Source of the DNA: CAZJVD01 sp964549505
GTDB lineage: Bacteria > Bdellovibrionota > UBA1018 > CAZJVD01
Assembly (NCBI GenBank): GCA_964549505.1
Contig: CAZJVD010000001.1
Span: forward strand, 434,001-498,000
DNA length: 64,000 nucleotides
Reading direction: 5' to 3'
Shown here: positions 47,569-57,187 of the stretch, piece after piece
Position numbering within the stretch: position 1 is the first letter of the stretch
Layout of the letters: every line of letters begins with the position of its first letter
Translations under genes and position numbers: made by a program
Notes under the pieces: generated by a model
What the model saw: the letters and a program-made list of their open reading frames with translations, nothing else
Database searches by the model: none
What the model was told of the DNA's origin: nothing

Positions 47569-50451
47569 ATGGATTTTCAGTTTTCGGACAGGCACATCGG
47601 ACCACGTGGAACCGAGTTAGAATCCATGCTCGCTGAACTTGGGATCGACAACGGCCTTAACCAGTTGATTGATGAAACAATTCCATCACGTATCCGAACC
47701 AAGCGTGCGTCTGGATTGCCGCGTCCGATGCAGGAGGCCGAACTCCTTCGTTATGCGCTCGAGCTATCGCGACGCAATCTAGTTTATCGCTCGTTCATTG
47801 GTCTTGGGTACTACGGTACGGCTTGTCCGCCTGTGATTCGGCGGAATATTTTAGAGAATCCGGGGTGGTACACGCAGTACACGCCATACCAGTCAGAAAT
47901 TGCACAAGGTCGACTCGAGTCGCTGATCAATTTTCAAACGATGATCTGTGATCTCACGGGGCTTGAGTTTGCGAATGCAAGCTTGCTCGATGAAGCTACG
48001 GCGGCGGCTGAGGCTATGACGTTGAGTTTTTCGGTTCCCCCGGACAAGTGGGCGGACAAGCGAGCTGCTGGCGATCCGATCTTTGTCGTTTCTGATCAGT
48101 GTTTTCCGCAGACGATAGACGTTGTTCGAACGCGCGCGACGCCGCTTGGGATTCGTGTCGAAGTTCTCGATCTCGGTAAGTCGTCGTTACCTCCGTCGTG
48201 TTTTGGCGTTTTGATTCAGTATCCGGCGCAAGACGGATCGATCGCCGACTATCGTAAGTTTGTAGAGCAAGCGCATGCGCAGGGTGCGCTGGTGACGGTG
48301 GCCACGGATCTCTTGGCGCTTACAGTTCTTGAAGCTCCTGGCACTTGGGGGGCGGACATTGCTATTGGTTCATCGCAACGCTTTGGCGTCCCTCCATTGT
48401 ACGGCGGTCCGCACGCGGCTTTCTTTTCGACCCGCAACGAACATCAGCGTCGAATTCCGGGTCGCATCATTGGTGCTTCAAAGGACGCGACAGGAAAAAC
48501 CGCGTTTCGACTGGCTCTCCAAACGCGCGAGCAACATATCCGACGCGATAAAGCGACGAGCAATATCTGTACGGCGCAAGTCTTACTGGCGAACCTGGCG
48601 GCGATGTACGCCGTTTACTTTGGTCCTGAGGGTATCAAGGCAAAAGCAGAGCGCGTCCATCGGATGGCAGTGGCGTTAGCCGCTGAAATTCGAAGTCTTG
48701 GCTTTGATGTCAGCGAAAGGCCTTTCTTCGACACGTTCTGGGTTTCCGGATCCGATATGGAGATTCAGTCGGTTCTCGACTGGTCGGTTAAGAACCGTGT
48801 GAACTTTCGTATCGTTGATCGACGCACGCTGGGGGTTTCGCTCGATGAACTCTGTGGCGATGTCGAAGTCGATTTGATTTTGAGTACGTTTCAGAGAAAG
48901 CCTCCCGGGCAGGAGATCGCGCGGAGTTCGCGTATTCTCGTATCCAAAGAAGAAAATATTCCGGATGGCTTACGTCGTACCACCCCATTCTTACAGCATC
49001 CTGTTTTCAACACACATCATTCCGAGACCGAGATGCTTCGCTATATTCGGAGGTTGGAAGCAAAGGATCTGTCACTCACGCATTCGATGATTCCGCTGGG
49101 TTCGTGCACGATGAAACTCAACGCTTCAGCGGAGATGATCCCGATCACCTGGTGGGGCTTTGCCGAGGTTCATCCGTTTGTGCCGCGTGAACAAGCTGAG
49201 GGTTATCGTGTGTTGCTCGAAGAACTCGAGACGTTCTTGAAAGACATCACGGGCTTTGATGCGATTTCCTTGCAGCCGAACGCGGGTTCACAGGGTGAGT
49301 ATGCTGGTCTGCTTGCGATTCGGCGCTATCACGAAAGCCGTGGTCAGAAGCAGAGGAACGTTTGCTTGATCCCAAAGTCGGCGCACGGAACCAATCCTGC
49401 GAGTGCTGCGATGGCTGGTATGCGTGTCGTTGTCGTCGAGTGTGATTCGGGCGGCAACGTCGATGTCGAGGATCTTGAGCGCCAAGCGCGCGAACATGCG
49501 TCGCAGCTGGCGGCGCTCATGATCACGTATCCCTCGACGCATGGAGTATTTGAGGAAGATGTCGTCGAGATCTGTCGGATTGTTCATCAGCACGGCGGAC
49601 AGGTTTACATGGACGGAGCGAACTTCAATGCACTCATTGGGTTCTGTCGACCTCCCGAGTTTGGTCCGGATGTCTGTCACTTGAACTTACACAAGACGTT
49701 TGCGATTCCGCACGGTGGTGGTGGTCCCGGAATGGGTCCCATTGGAGTGCGGGCGCATCTTGCACCGTTTTTACCAGGACATGTGTTTCTCACCGGTGGA
49801 CGTGCAGGTGCGGCAGGAGCCACGCATGCGGTTTCAGCAGCGCCGTTCGGAAGTGCGGGCGTTCTGCCCATCTCTTGGGCGTACATCCGAATGATGGGAG
49901 ATCAAGGTCTTCGGCGTGCAACACAGATCGCGATTTTGAATGCGAACTATATGGCGGCGCGACTCGAGCCGCATTTTCCTGTTTTGTATCGTGGTTCGCG
50001 CGGTCGGGTCGCTCACGAGTGCATCGTGGATTTGCGTCCTTTGAAAGCGACCTCCGGCGTGGAAGTCGAAGATGTTGCCAAGCGACTGATGGACTACGGT
50101 TTTCACGCTCCGACCGTTTCGTTCCCGGTCGCGGGTACGATGATGATCGAACCCACCGAGAGCGAGTCGAAGGCCGAGCTCGATCGTTTCTGTGACGCTA
50201 TGACCGCGATTCGGGCAGAGATCGCAAAAGTAGAATCCGGCGAATGGCCCCGTGATAACAATCCGCTGAAGCATGCGCCGCACACGATCGAAGTGGTCAG
50301 CGCCACGAAATGGGATCGTCCGTACAGTCGTGAAATCGCCGCGTTCCCGCTACCGTTCTTGCGGCAGAACAAGTTCTGGCCTTCGGTTTCTCGAGTCGAC
50401 AATGTCTACGGCGATCGCAACGTGTTTTGTACGTGTCCGACGACCGAGTGA
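47569..50451 (+). CDS. gcvP: Glycine dehydrogenase (decarboxylating), P protein, single-chain
   Basis: 960 residues, the fused alpha/beta form. It starts with FSDRHIGPRGTE. The N-half contains YGTACPPVIRRNILENPGWYTQYTPYQSEI in outline; the C-half has SCTMKLNA, KSAHGTNPASA, and the PLP-binding Lys709 in NLHKTFAIPHGGGGPG. It decarboxylates glycine and transfers aminomethyl to the lipoyl arm of GcvH. gcvT, gcvH and folD are 2-7 kb downstream on the opposite strand, separated by two regulator genes. The 52-bp leader is too short for a glycine riboswitch and none is visible. Confidence 0.97.
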   Translation: MDFQFSDRHIGPRGTELESMLAELGIDNGLNQLIDETIPSRIRTKRASGLPRPMQEAELLRYALELSRRNLVYRSFIGLGYYGTACPPVIRRNILENPGWYTQYTPYQSEIAQGRLESLINFQTMICDLTGLEFANASLLDEATAAAEAMTLSFSVPPDKWADKRAAGDPIFVVSDQCFPQTIDVVRTRATPLGIRVEVLDLGKSSLPPSCFGVLIQYPAQDGSIADYRKFVEQAHAQGALVTVATDLLALTVLEAPGTWGADIAIGSSQRFGVPPLYGGPHAAFFSTRNEHQRRIPGRIIGASKDATGKTAFRLALQTREQHIRRDKATSNICTAQVLLANLAAMYAVYFGPEGIKAKAERVHRMAVALAAEIRSLGFDVSERPFFDTFWVSGSDMEIQSVLDWSVKNRVNFRIVDRRTLGVSLDELCGDVEVDLILSTFQRKPPGQEIARSSRILVSKEENIPDGLRRTTPFLQHPVFNTHHSETEMLRYIRRLEAKDLSLTHSMIPLGSCTMKLNASAEMIPITWWGFAEVHPFVPREQAEGYRVLLEELETFLKDITGFDAISLQPNAGSQGEYAGLLAIRRYHESRGQKQRNVCLIPKSAHGTNPASAAMAGMRVVVVECDSGGNVDVEDLERQAREHASQLAALMITYPSTHGVFEEDVVEICRIVHQHGGQVYMDGANFNALIGFCRPPEFGPDVCHLNLHKTFAIPHGGGGPGMGPIGVRAHLAPFLPGHVFLTGGRAGAAGATHAVSAAPFGSAGVLPISWAYIRMMGDQGLRRATQIAILNANYMAARLEPHFPVLYRGSRGRVAHECIVDLRPLKATSGVEVEDVAKRLMDYGFHAPTVSFPVAGTMMIEPTESESKAELDRFCDAMTAIRAEIAKVESGEWPRDNNPLKHAPHTIEVVSATKWDRPYSREIAAFPLPFLRQNKFWPSVSRVDNVYGDRNVFCTCPTTE

Positions 50452-50516
50452 CGTAACCGGTCCGTCATTTATTCACGCTCGCTAACTGTCGTCGAGAGAT
50501 GTAGGTTCGCCCCGTC

Positions 50517-51587
50517 ATGGTGATGCTTTTTTATGTGAATCTCGCATTGTCAGGGGTCTTGATAGCCGCGCTTCTGTCGATCAAACCCGTTAAACCGTTT
50601 CGATGGTCCCTGGCTATCGTTCTCGGCGTACATCTATGTAACCAGGGATTGTACCTTGCGAGGATTACGGGTTCCAAAGACGCGTATCCGCTTTTAAGCG
50701 GCCTGACCTTTCCGTTACAGATCGTTCTTGTGATCTTCTTGGATCGGTTTTTTCAGCTCTTTACACCCGGTCAGAGGCATGAGGTCAAGACGCCCCGTCT
50801 GTTCATCGTGGCGCTGGTCTTTTCCGTCATTTGGTACGCGGTCGCACAGATCTCTTTTTCTGCCTCGGAGCTGTCCTATGGCTTAGCTCACAAGCCATGG
50901 AATCTCGTTCGATTTGTGGCGTCCTGTGGGGTGGCGCTTTTTGCAGTTGAGAGAGCGGTGCGCTCGGTGGGGACGTTTCAACGATGGGCGAACGCGAACT
51001 TCTCTAATCTGGCGCAGTTACGGCTGCCTGCTTTGAGGGGGATCGTAGGTTACTTTGTTTTGATGTTTTTGATTGGGGTCTTTGACTTCGTCACTGGACC
51101 GGAGACTCAGTTGTTCGTTTGGATCCCGTTTCTCTTTGCGGCCGGTGTTTCGATATTCACCGTGTATTGCTTGAAAGTTTCAACGCTGCTTGTGGAGGAG
51201 CTTTCGCTGACGGCCGCACAGAAGCTCGGGCCCGAGGAGATCGAGCGTATTCATGCGAAGCTGACTCGGGCCATGCAGGCCGACAAACTCTATCTCAATC
51301 CTGAGCTTCGGTTGACGGAGCTCGCGAGTGTCATTGGCGAACGTCCCTACAAAGTCACGATGGCACTGACTCGTGGCATCGGTCAGTCCTTTAACGATTA
51401 CGTCAACACGTTCCGTACCGAGCATGCCAAGCGGTTACTCAAAGGTCCTGAGGCCGATCGGTTCAATCTCATCGGCATCGCGATGGATTCGGGTTTCAAC
51501 TCCAAGTCGGTTTTTAACGATGTCTTTAAGAAGATGACCGGCGTTACGCCTTCTGCATTCAGAGGTACTCCAGTTAAGAATTTTTAG
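50517..51587 (+). CDS. Membrane-anchored AraC-family transcriptional regulator
   Basis: 356 residues. The first 230 residues contain six or seven hydrophobic helices. The last 110 form an AraC/XylS double helix-turn-helix: LNPELRLTELASVIGERPYKVTMAL, FNDYVNTFRTEHAKRLL, and the second helix pair with GIAMDSGFNSKSVFNDVFKKMTGVTPSAFR (recognition region; key FxxxFKKxxGxTPxxFR match). The protein should sense a signal at the membrane and bind DNA. It lies between gcvP and a lone response regulator; targets unknown. Such 7TM-AraC proteins are known in several phyla. Confidence 0.88.
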   Translation: MVMLFYVNLALSGVLIAALLSIKPVKPFRWSLAIVLGVHLCNQGLYLARITGSKDAYPLLSGLTFPLQIVLVIFLDRFFQLFTPGQRHEVKTPRLFIVALVFSVIWYAVAQISFSASELSYGLAHKPWNLVRFVASCGVALFAVERAVRSVGTFQRWANANFSNLAQLRLPALRGIVGYFVLMFLIGVFDFVTGPETQLFVWIPFLFAAGVSIFTVYCLKVSTLLVEELSLTAAQKLGPEEIERIHAKLTRAMQADKLYLNPELRLTELASVIGERPYKVTMALTRGIGQSFNDYVNTFRTEHAKRLLKGPEADRFNLIGIAMDSGFNSKSVFNDVFKKMTGVTPSAFRGTPVKNF

Positions 51588-51685
51588 CCGACCGAGGGCT
51601 GCCTTTTACAGTTCGGACGCCCGGTTTGGACAGGCCGGACGAACCGTCGCGTCTTTTGATCGAAGATCGATGCGATGGAGGCCGT

Positions 51686-52054
51686 ATGAAAAAGAAAATC
51701 CTAGTGATTGATGACGATCCCACCACATTGCATGTCGTGGCAGGGATCATTACCAGCGGCGGAGAGTTTGAAGTGATCGAGTCTGACAATCCAGCCTTGG
51801 TGCTCGAACTGGTCGAGCTCCACCACCCTGTTGCGGTCGTCACCGATACGAACATGTCGGTGACGAAGGGCATTCGGGTGCTCCGTACGGTTAAGGAGCG
51901 TTACCCCATGCTGCCGGTTGTCCTGCTTTTCTCGGGGCTTCATAGCAGTCCCATGACGGTCGATGACGTTCTTTGTCTTGGAGCCGTGGCTGTGATTTCG
52001 AAACCAGAAGCTTTGTTTCAGCTGCGTGCCGTACTGGGGCGCCTGGTGTTGTGA
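51686..52054 (+). CDS. Single-domain response regulator (receiver only)
   Basis: 122 residues from the ATG at 51686 (GGAG with five-base spacing). The receiver pattern is intact: acidic pair Asp10-Asp11, phosphoacceptor Asp54 (VAVVTDTNM), Ser83 and Lys106 (ISKPEA). There is no output domain, so it acts by protein contact, as CheY-type regulators do. No histidine kinase is adjacent. It converges with gcvH, 9 bp apart. It follows the AraC-type gene by 98 bp and could be co-transcribed. Confidence 0.88.
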   Translation: MKKKILVIDDDPTTLHVVAGIITSGGEFEVIESDNPALVLELVELHHPVAVVTDTNMSVTKGIRVLRTVKERYPMLPVVLLFSGLHSSPMTVDDVLCLGAVAVISKPEALFQLRAVLGRLVL

Positions 52055-52063
52055 GGACACGCC

Positions 52064-52438
52064 CTAGAGCAGCTTTTCGTAAGCAGCCGCATCGAGCAAC
52101 TTCTCTGCTGACATCGGATCCGTTAGCTCGATCTTGATCAGCCAACCTTTTTCGTGCGGACTCTGATTGAGAGTAGCCGGTTCGGTTTTGAGGGCTTCGT
52201 TGGCGGCAGTGACCTTGCCGGTGACCGGTGCATACAAATCAGAAACTGCCTTAATGCTCTCGACGACGCCAAACGGTTCGCCTTGCTTGAGTGTTCGACC
52301 CACCGCCGGAAGATCGACAAAAACAATATCGCCAAGCTGGCTCTGAGCGTGGTCCGTGATCCCGATCGTGACAGTGCTGCCTTGGATGTGAGCCCATTCG
52401 TGATCTTTGGTGTAACGGTACTCTTTTGGATAATTCAT
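52064..52438 (-). CDS. gcvH: Glycine cleavage system H protein (lipoyl carrier)
   Basis: 124 residues, full length. ESIKAVSDLYAP carries the lipoylated Lys, and the flanking HEWAHIQGSTVTIGITDHAQSQLGDIVFVDLP region is typical. It shuttles the aminomethyl group from GcvP to GcvT. Third gene of folD-gcvT-gcvH; 33 nt separate it from gcvT. Confidence 0.96.
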   Translation of the reverse strand: MNYPKEYRYTKDHEWAHIQGSTVTIGITDHAQSQLGDIVFVDLPAVGRTLKQGEPFGVVESIKAVSDLYAPVTGKVTAANEALKTEPATLNQSPHEKGWLIKIELTDPMSAEKLLDAAAYEKLL

Positions 52439-52471
52439 CTACAGCTCCCTCGGAAAATCTTCATTCATGGG

Positions 52472-53572
52472 TCAGTAGTCGCGTGTATAGAACGGCGTCT
52501 TTACGACCTTTGCTAACGTTTTCTGTCCTCGGATGTCAATTCGAACCTCTGTCCCGATCGCAGCGTCGGCCGACCGCACATACCCGATAGCGATCGACTT
52601 TTTGAGTGATGGGGCGTGGGTTCCGCTCGTGACGGTCCCGATCTCTGTTTTCTCGTCAGCCGAGAAGATCTTGTAGTCGTGCCGAGCAATGCCACGATCG
52701 AGAAGCTCAAGACCGACGAGTTTTCGAGCCGGACCCATCTCCCGTATTTTCGCGATCGCATCGCTCCCGACAAAACGACCTTTGTCGAACTTGACGACCC
52801 AACCTAGTCCAGCTTCAAGCGGGTTGGTCTTTTCCGAAAGCTCGTTACCGTACAGTGCAAATTTCATTTCGGTGCGGAGTGTGTCGCGTGCAGCGAGCCC
52901 GCAGGGGGCTATTGAGTACGCGGTTCCCTTCTCGAGCAGGGCGCTCCAAATGGAGCGCGCTTTGTCAGGCGGACAGAACACTTCGAAGCCGTCCTCACCC
53001 GTGTATCCCGTGCGCGCGATGATCACCGGGGCACCTAGTATCGACGCCGTCGCAAAGCGATAGTACTTCATGCTGGTAAGATCGACGGTCGTCAGCGTCG
53101 CTAGGCATTTCTCCGCGTTTCGTCCCTGCAGAGCGATCAGCGCGTAACGATCGCCGTGGTTTTCGCAGCGGACCTGAAAACTTTTTGCGACTTCTAAAAA
53201 CTGTGCAAAGTCTTTCTCCGTGTTGCTCGCGTTGACGACGACGAAATAATGTTCCGGTCCAAAACGATACGTGATGAGATCGTCGATGATTCCGCCATGT
53301 TCATTGCACATCGCTGTGTACTGTGCCTGACCGTCGGTCATTGTAGAAACGTTGTTGGTGACGAGCGTGTTGAGAAACGCGAGCGTGTCCTTGCCTGTGA
53401 CCACAAACTCGCCCATATGACTTGCGTCGAAGATACCGAGGCTCTTGCGACAGGTGATGTGCTCTTCGATCACACCTTTGTATTGTACCGGCATCTCCCA
53501 TCCGCCAAAGTCGACGATGCGTGCTCCGAGTTTCATGTGTTCTTCGTAGAGGGGTGTGCGTTTCAAACTCAT
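52472..53572 (-). CDS. gcvT: Glycine cleavage system T protein (aminomethyltransferase)
   Basis: 366 residues. It starts with LKRTPLYEEHMKLGARIVDFGGWEMPVQY, and contains FDASHMGEF, the QYTAMCNEHGGIIDD region, NASNTEKD, and RTGYTGEDGFEVF that contact tetrahydrofolate. It releases ammonia and forms 5,10-methylene-THF. The ATG is 3 nt after the folD stop, so the two are coupled; FolD then oxidises the methylene-THF. Confidence 0.96.
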   Translation of the reverse strand: MSLKRTPLYEEHMKLGARIVDFGGWEMPVQYKGVIEEHITCRKSLGIFDASHMGEFVVTGKDTLAFLNTLVTNNVSTMTDGQAQYTAMCNEHGGIIDDLITYRFGPEHYFVVVNASNTEKDFAQFLEVAKSFQVRCENHGDRYALIALQGRNAEKCLATLTTVDLTSMKYYRFATASILGAPVIIARTGYTGEDGFEVFCPPDKARSIWSALLEKGTAYSIAPCGLAARDTLRTEMKFALYGNELSEKTNPLEAGLGWVVKFDKGRFVGSDAIAKIREMGPARKLVGLELLDRGIARHDYKIFSADEKTEIGTVTSGTHAPSLKKSIAIGYVRSADAAIGTEVRIDIRGQKTLAKVVKTPFYTRDY

Positions 53573-53575
53573 GTG

Positions 53576-54478
53576 CTAGGTCTTTCGTCGCAAAATGACA
53601 GCCGCGCGCTTCTCAGCTGCGTCTAAAGTGTTCGAAAACAGCATCGCGATGGTGAGTGGCCCCACGGATCCTGGTACGGGCGTTATAGCGCTGGCCACGG
53701 TACAAGCTGATTCGTAGTCGACGTCACCGCAGATTTTTCCGTCTCGTCCGCGATGAATTCCGACATCCACAACGACGGCGCCGGGTTTGACGTGTTTCGC
53801 GTTTATAAGCGCAGGCTTTCCGGCCGCGACGACGAGAATGTCGGCGGTTGTCGTGATCGTTTCGAGAGGTTTCGTCTGACTGTGGCAGTGCAAAACGGTA
53901 GCATTCTCCTGTAACAGCAAGCTTGCCATTGGTTTTCCAACAATGGCGCTTCGGCCGACAACGCAGGCGACGCGGCCTGCGATTTCGATTTTAAAGTGTT
54001 TCAACAGTCGAACCACTCCAGCTGGAGTGCACGGTCGCAGTCCCGGCAGACCCAGATGCATCAGACCGACATTTTCCGGATGAAAGGCGTCGACGTCTTT
54101 GAGTGGGTCAACCCACCACACTAAGTTCCGTTCCGAAAAGCCTGCGCCGTTATCTGGCAACGGTCGCTGCAGCAGGATGCCGTCGACCGCATCATCACGA
54201 TTGAGTTCCTCGATCGTGTCACGCACTTTGTCGGGATCTGTTTTCGCAGGCAGATGAATCACGCGACCGTTGAGTCCGAGGGTTCCGGCTGTTTCAGACT
54301 TCTTTCTCGTGTAAATCCCGCTCGCAGGATCATCGCCCACGAGCACTGCAACCAATCCGGGCTTCCTGCCGTGCTTCTCGGCAAAACGTGCAGCGCGATC
54401 TTTGACGTCGTTCTGAATCAATTGCCCGAGCTCCGTCCCGCGCAAGACTATCGGAGTTTGTTGCTGAGCTGCGCTCAT
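53576..54478 (-). CDS. folD: Methylene-THF dehydrogenase/methenyl-THF cyclohydrolase FolD
   Basis: 300 residues. The catalytic Lys is in GIYTRKKSE (Y-x-x-x-K), followed by DGILLQRPLP, DVDAFHPENVG, PCTPAGV and the Rossmann VVGRSAIVGKPMASLLL. It converts 5,10-methylene-THF to 10-formyl-THF with NADP. It is the first gene of the folD-gcvT-gcvH unit, which couples glycine breakdown to the C1 pool used by purines and fMet. The upstream spacer 54479-54755 is shared with the divergent flgF. Confidence 0.95.
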   Translation of the reverse strand: MSAAQQQTPIVLRGTELGQLIQNDVKDRAARFAEKHGRKPGLVAVLVGDDPASGIYTRKKSETAGTLGLNGRVIHLPAKTDPDKVRDTIEELNRDDAVDGILLQRPLPDNGAGFSERNLVWWVDPLKDVDAFHPENVGLMHLGLPGLRPCTPAGVVRLLKHFKIEIAGRVACVVGRSAIVGKPMASLLLQENATVLHCHSQTKPLETITTTADILVVAAGKPALINAKHVKPGAVVVDVGIHRGRDGKICGDVDYESACTVASAITPVPGSVGPLTIAMLFSNTLDAAEKRAAVILRRKT

Positions 54479-54668
54479 GAGTTTTTCACCGTCCGAGTTT
54501 TGATTTAGTGAACGTCACAACGCTGCAAGCAACGCCCATTAGTAGGAAAACTTTTCCAAGGCTTAAGGTCAAAATTTCCCATCAATTTATGCGGAAACGG
54601 AGCTGCCGCAAAGTGTTTTCTGAAAAGCTGTTGAGTTTCGGGACAGTACGACGGAAAAAAAAACCCTC

Positions 54669-54695
54669 TCAAGAATCTCAGCGGGCATACCGATT
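54669..54695 (+). promoter_or_regulatory. Sigma-28 (FliA)-like promoter before flgF
   Basis: TCAA (54669-54672), 15 bases, then TACCGATT (54688-54695), compared with the FliA consensus TAAA-N15-GCCGATAA. Two to three bases differ in each element. It lies 60 bp upstream of the flgF start in a 277-bp spacer that otherwise shows no gene. A plausible but unproven flagellar promoter. Confidence 0.35.
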
Positions 54696-54755
54696 GCTTT
54701 ATTTCGTCTGCAGTAGGGCTCAACGGAGTGAGCCGTGCTTCGGAGGGAATCGAAC

Positions 54756-55694
54756 TTGGCAAGTGGGATCTGGCCAGCCGTATCAGGAGCGGACGCTCAG
54801 GCGTTTGCAGTCGACACGGTCGCAAACAACCTCGCCAACGTTGACACCCATGCTTTCAAGAAAGATCAGCCCGTATTTCGCGAGTACATGGCTCTTCTTG
54901 AGCGCGAACATGCGCCACCTGACTTAAAACGCGGACCTATTACCGACAAGGAGTTCTACCGCCTTGATGGTCGCGATCAATCTTTCGTTATTACTGACGG
55001 AACCTCTTCTAACTTCAAACCGGGCAGTTTCCGCGTGACCGACAATCCAATGGATGTCGCTCTCGATGGGCCCGGCTTTTTTGAGGTCAGCACGCCCGAA
55101 GGTGTTCGCCTGACGAAGCAAGGAAGCTTCAAGCAGACCATGGATGGTCGGCTGGTGACTGCCCAAGGATACCCCGTGTTGGCTTCACAACCCGGAGGGC
55201 TGGCTAACGCGCTGCCAGCTTCGGCCGTTCAGCCGAGCCAAGGAGGGCTCTCGACTCAGGGAGGAGTCGCGGCTGGACAAGTCGACCCGGCGGTTCGCGC
55301 GCGTTTTATCGAGTTGAAGGACGCAGCACTCGATACAAATCTAGTGAGTCGTGGGCCATTGATCACGATCAACAAGCAGGGCGAGATCTATTCGGGCGAA
55401 AACAAGATCGCTACCCTGAGTGTGATCGAGGTCAACGACGAAAAAATTCTGCGTAAGGATCGGAGTCAGCTTTTCTTGAATCCGGATCCGACCAATCAGA
55501 AGATCACGGGCGCGCAAGAAGTTCCGCGCACACGTGTTCTTCAGGGGGTCGTTGAAACGTCGAACGTCAATCCGATCGAAGAGATGACCAATTTGATCAA
55601 GGCACACCGTGCTTACGATCAAAATCTCAAAGCCATCAAGGTCTACGATCAGATGATGGAAAAAGAGTCGAACGAGATCGGACGACTTAGATGA
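54756..55694 (+). CDS. flgF: Flagellar proximal rod protein FlgF
   Basis: 312 residues from the TTG at 54756, which has GGAGGG eight bases upstream and gives MASGIWPAVSGA, matching the FlgF start pattern. VANNLANVDTHAFKKDQ is the rod-protein signature. The C-terminus (NPIEEMTNLIKAHRAYDQNLKAIK) forms the second part of the coiled-coil D0 domain. A Gly/Gln/Ala-rich insertion lies near 135-170. It overlaps flgG by 4 nt. First gene of the flagellar operon. Confidence 0.9.
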   Translation: MASGIWPAVSGADAQAFAVDTVANNLANVDTHAFKKDQPVFREYMALLEREHAPPDLKRGPITDKEFYRLDGRDQSFVITDGTSSNFKPGSFRVTDNPMDVALDGPGFFEVSTPEGVRLTKQGSFKQTMDGRLVTAQGYPVLASQPGGLANALPASAVQPSQGGLSTQGGVAAGQVDPAVRARFIELKDAALDTNLVSRGPLITINKQGEIYSGENKIATLSVIEVNDEKILRKDRSQLFLNPDPTNQKITGAQEVPRTRVLQGVVETSNVNPIEEMTNLIKAHRAYDQNLKAIKVYDQMMEKESNEIGRLR

Positions 55695-56473
55695 TTAAGA
55701 CGCTCACAACAGCCGCGACCGGTATCGATGCTCAGCAAGCCAATATCGAGCGCATCTCCAACGATCTTGCGAACGTCAACACGGATGGTTTCAAGCGTGG
55801 TCGTACCGAGTTCGAAGATCTGATGTATGAAACGATTCGAGCTCCAGGCGAAAACACGGGCGCGTCTTCGCAGACGCCAGTCGGGGTACAAGTGGGTCGC
55901 GGAGTACGGGTTGCCGCTACCGGAAAGGTCTTCGAGCAAGGAGCCATGCGGCCGACGGGGCACGAACTCGATATCATGATCCAGGGCGTGGGTTTTATGC
56001 CTGTCCAGTTGCCAACGGGCGAGATTGGTTTCACACGAACTGGAACGCTTCATAAGAACGCGACGGGTACATTGGTTACGGTGGCGGGTGCTTCGATCAT
56101 TCCGCAGATCACGATTCCTGCTGAGACCATGGATCTCAAGATCGCGCCGAACGGTGAAGTGAAAGCGATGCTACCCAACAACGGCGAAGCGATTCTGGGA
56201 CAGATCCAGCTTGTGCGTTTTCAAAATCCAGTGGGACTGAATGCTATAGGAAACAATCTCTATCTCGCGACTTCCGCGAGTGGTCAGCCGATTCAGGGCG
56301 TGGCCGGTGAAAATGGTTTTGGAATCTTGCAACAGGGCGCGCTCGAGGCTTCGAACACGAACGTTGCAAACAGTATGGTCGAAATGATTTCGGCTCAACG
56401 TGCCTATGAAATGGGTACGAAGGTGATGGGCGTTGCGGACAAGATGATGGAAGCAACGATCAACATCCGTTAG
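55691..56473 (+). CDS. flgG: Flagellar distal rod protein FlgG
   Basis: 260 residues, exactly the FlgG size. ISNDLANVNTDGFKRGRTEFEDLMYETIR and the later GVGFMPVQLPTGEIGFTRTG match the family, and NVANSMVEMISAQRAYEMGTKVM closes the protein. It forms the distal rod running through the P and L rings. Its ATG overlaps the flgF stop. Confidence 0.95.
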   Translation: MIKTLTTAATGIDAQQANIERISNDLANVNTDGFKRGRTEFEDLMYETIRAPGENTGASSQTPVGVQVGRGVRVAATGKVFEQGAMRPTGHELDIMIQGVGFMPVQLPTGEIGFTRTGTLHKNATGTLVTVAGASIIPQITIPAETMDLKIAPNGEVKAMLPNNGEAILGQIQLVRFQNPVGLNAIGNNLYLATSASGQPIQGVAGENGFGILQQGALEASNTNVANSMVEMISAQRAYEMGTKVMGVADKMMEATINIR

Positions 56474-56518
56474 GGTGCGGACAGAAAGTAGTCCGTACAT
56501 GCCAAGGAGGGCGGCCTT

Positions 56519-57187
56519 TTGAGAGTGTTTGTTCTGATGACGTTATTTGTGTTTGGAAGCGTGGCGGAGTCGCTGGGCGACGGGGCATCCGCGTTGAAGG
56601 CGTTGATCGAGAGCGAACTCATCAAGCTCAATCAGGGTGCGCGTATCGAAATGGTTGGCGATACCCGCGTTACGAGCGGCGAAGTCACAGCTGGACCCAT
56701 TCGCGACTTTGCGTTCATGGGAGATGATTCGAAAGGAAACGCTCGCTTTCGAGTGAGCGGTGCGGTGGTCGAAGTCGAATACCACGCGTGGATCAAACTC
56801 CCTGTGCCGACGCGTATGATTCGTCCGGGAGAAAAAATCCAACTCTCTGACTTTCGTTACCAGACCGAAGACCTCTCGCGCGGTATGACCCGCGAACTTC
56901 GAGGAAACTTTGTTACGTCCATGGATGCTTTTGGAGAAATCCAGGCTCGCCAGACGATACCTGTCGGCTCGTATGTGACGCTAGCGATGTTGGAGCATGT
57001 TCCCTTGGTCCGACGTGGTGACATTTTAAGGGTGCTTCTCGGTACCAACGGGCTCACGGTATCCACCTCGGGTCGTGCGCAAGAGTCGGGCGAACAAGGT
57101 CGCATGATTCGCGTGATCACCGAAGCGTCCAAACGTGAACTGGTAGGGAAAGTACTCCCAAGCGGAACCGTGGAGGTTTCATTATGA
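56519..57187 (+). CDS. flgA: Flagellar P-ring assembly chaperone FlgA
   Basis: 222 residues from the TTG at 56519, placed by AAGGAGG eight bases upstream. A signal peptide covers about 1-19. The SAF-domain part includes RMIRPGEKIQLSDFRYQTEDLSRG and the later RQTIPVGSYVTLAMLEHVPLVRRGD, followed by a C-terminal TVSTSGRAQESGEQGRMIRVI strand block. It helps assemble FlgI subunits in the periplasm. It overlaps flgH by 4 nt. Confidence 0.9.
   Translation: MRVFVLMTLFVFGSVAESLGDGASALKALIESELIKLNQGARIEMVGDTRVTSGEVTAGPIRDFAFMGDDSKGNARFRVSGAVVEVEYHAWIKLPVPTRMIRPGEKIQLSDFRYQTEDLSRGMTRELRGNFVTSMDAFGEIQARQTIPVGSYVTLAMLEHVPLVRRGDILRVLLGTNGLTVSTSGRAQESGEQGRMIRVITEASKRELVGKVLPSGTVEVSL

Noticed and set aside
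53573..54478. Glycine or THF riboswitch for gcv genes
   Set aside because: gcvT is 3 nt after folD and gcvP has a 52-bp leader. Neither leaves room for a riboswitch, and no folD leader fold was recognised.
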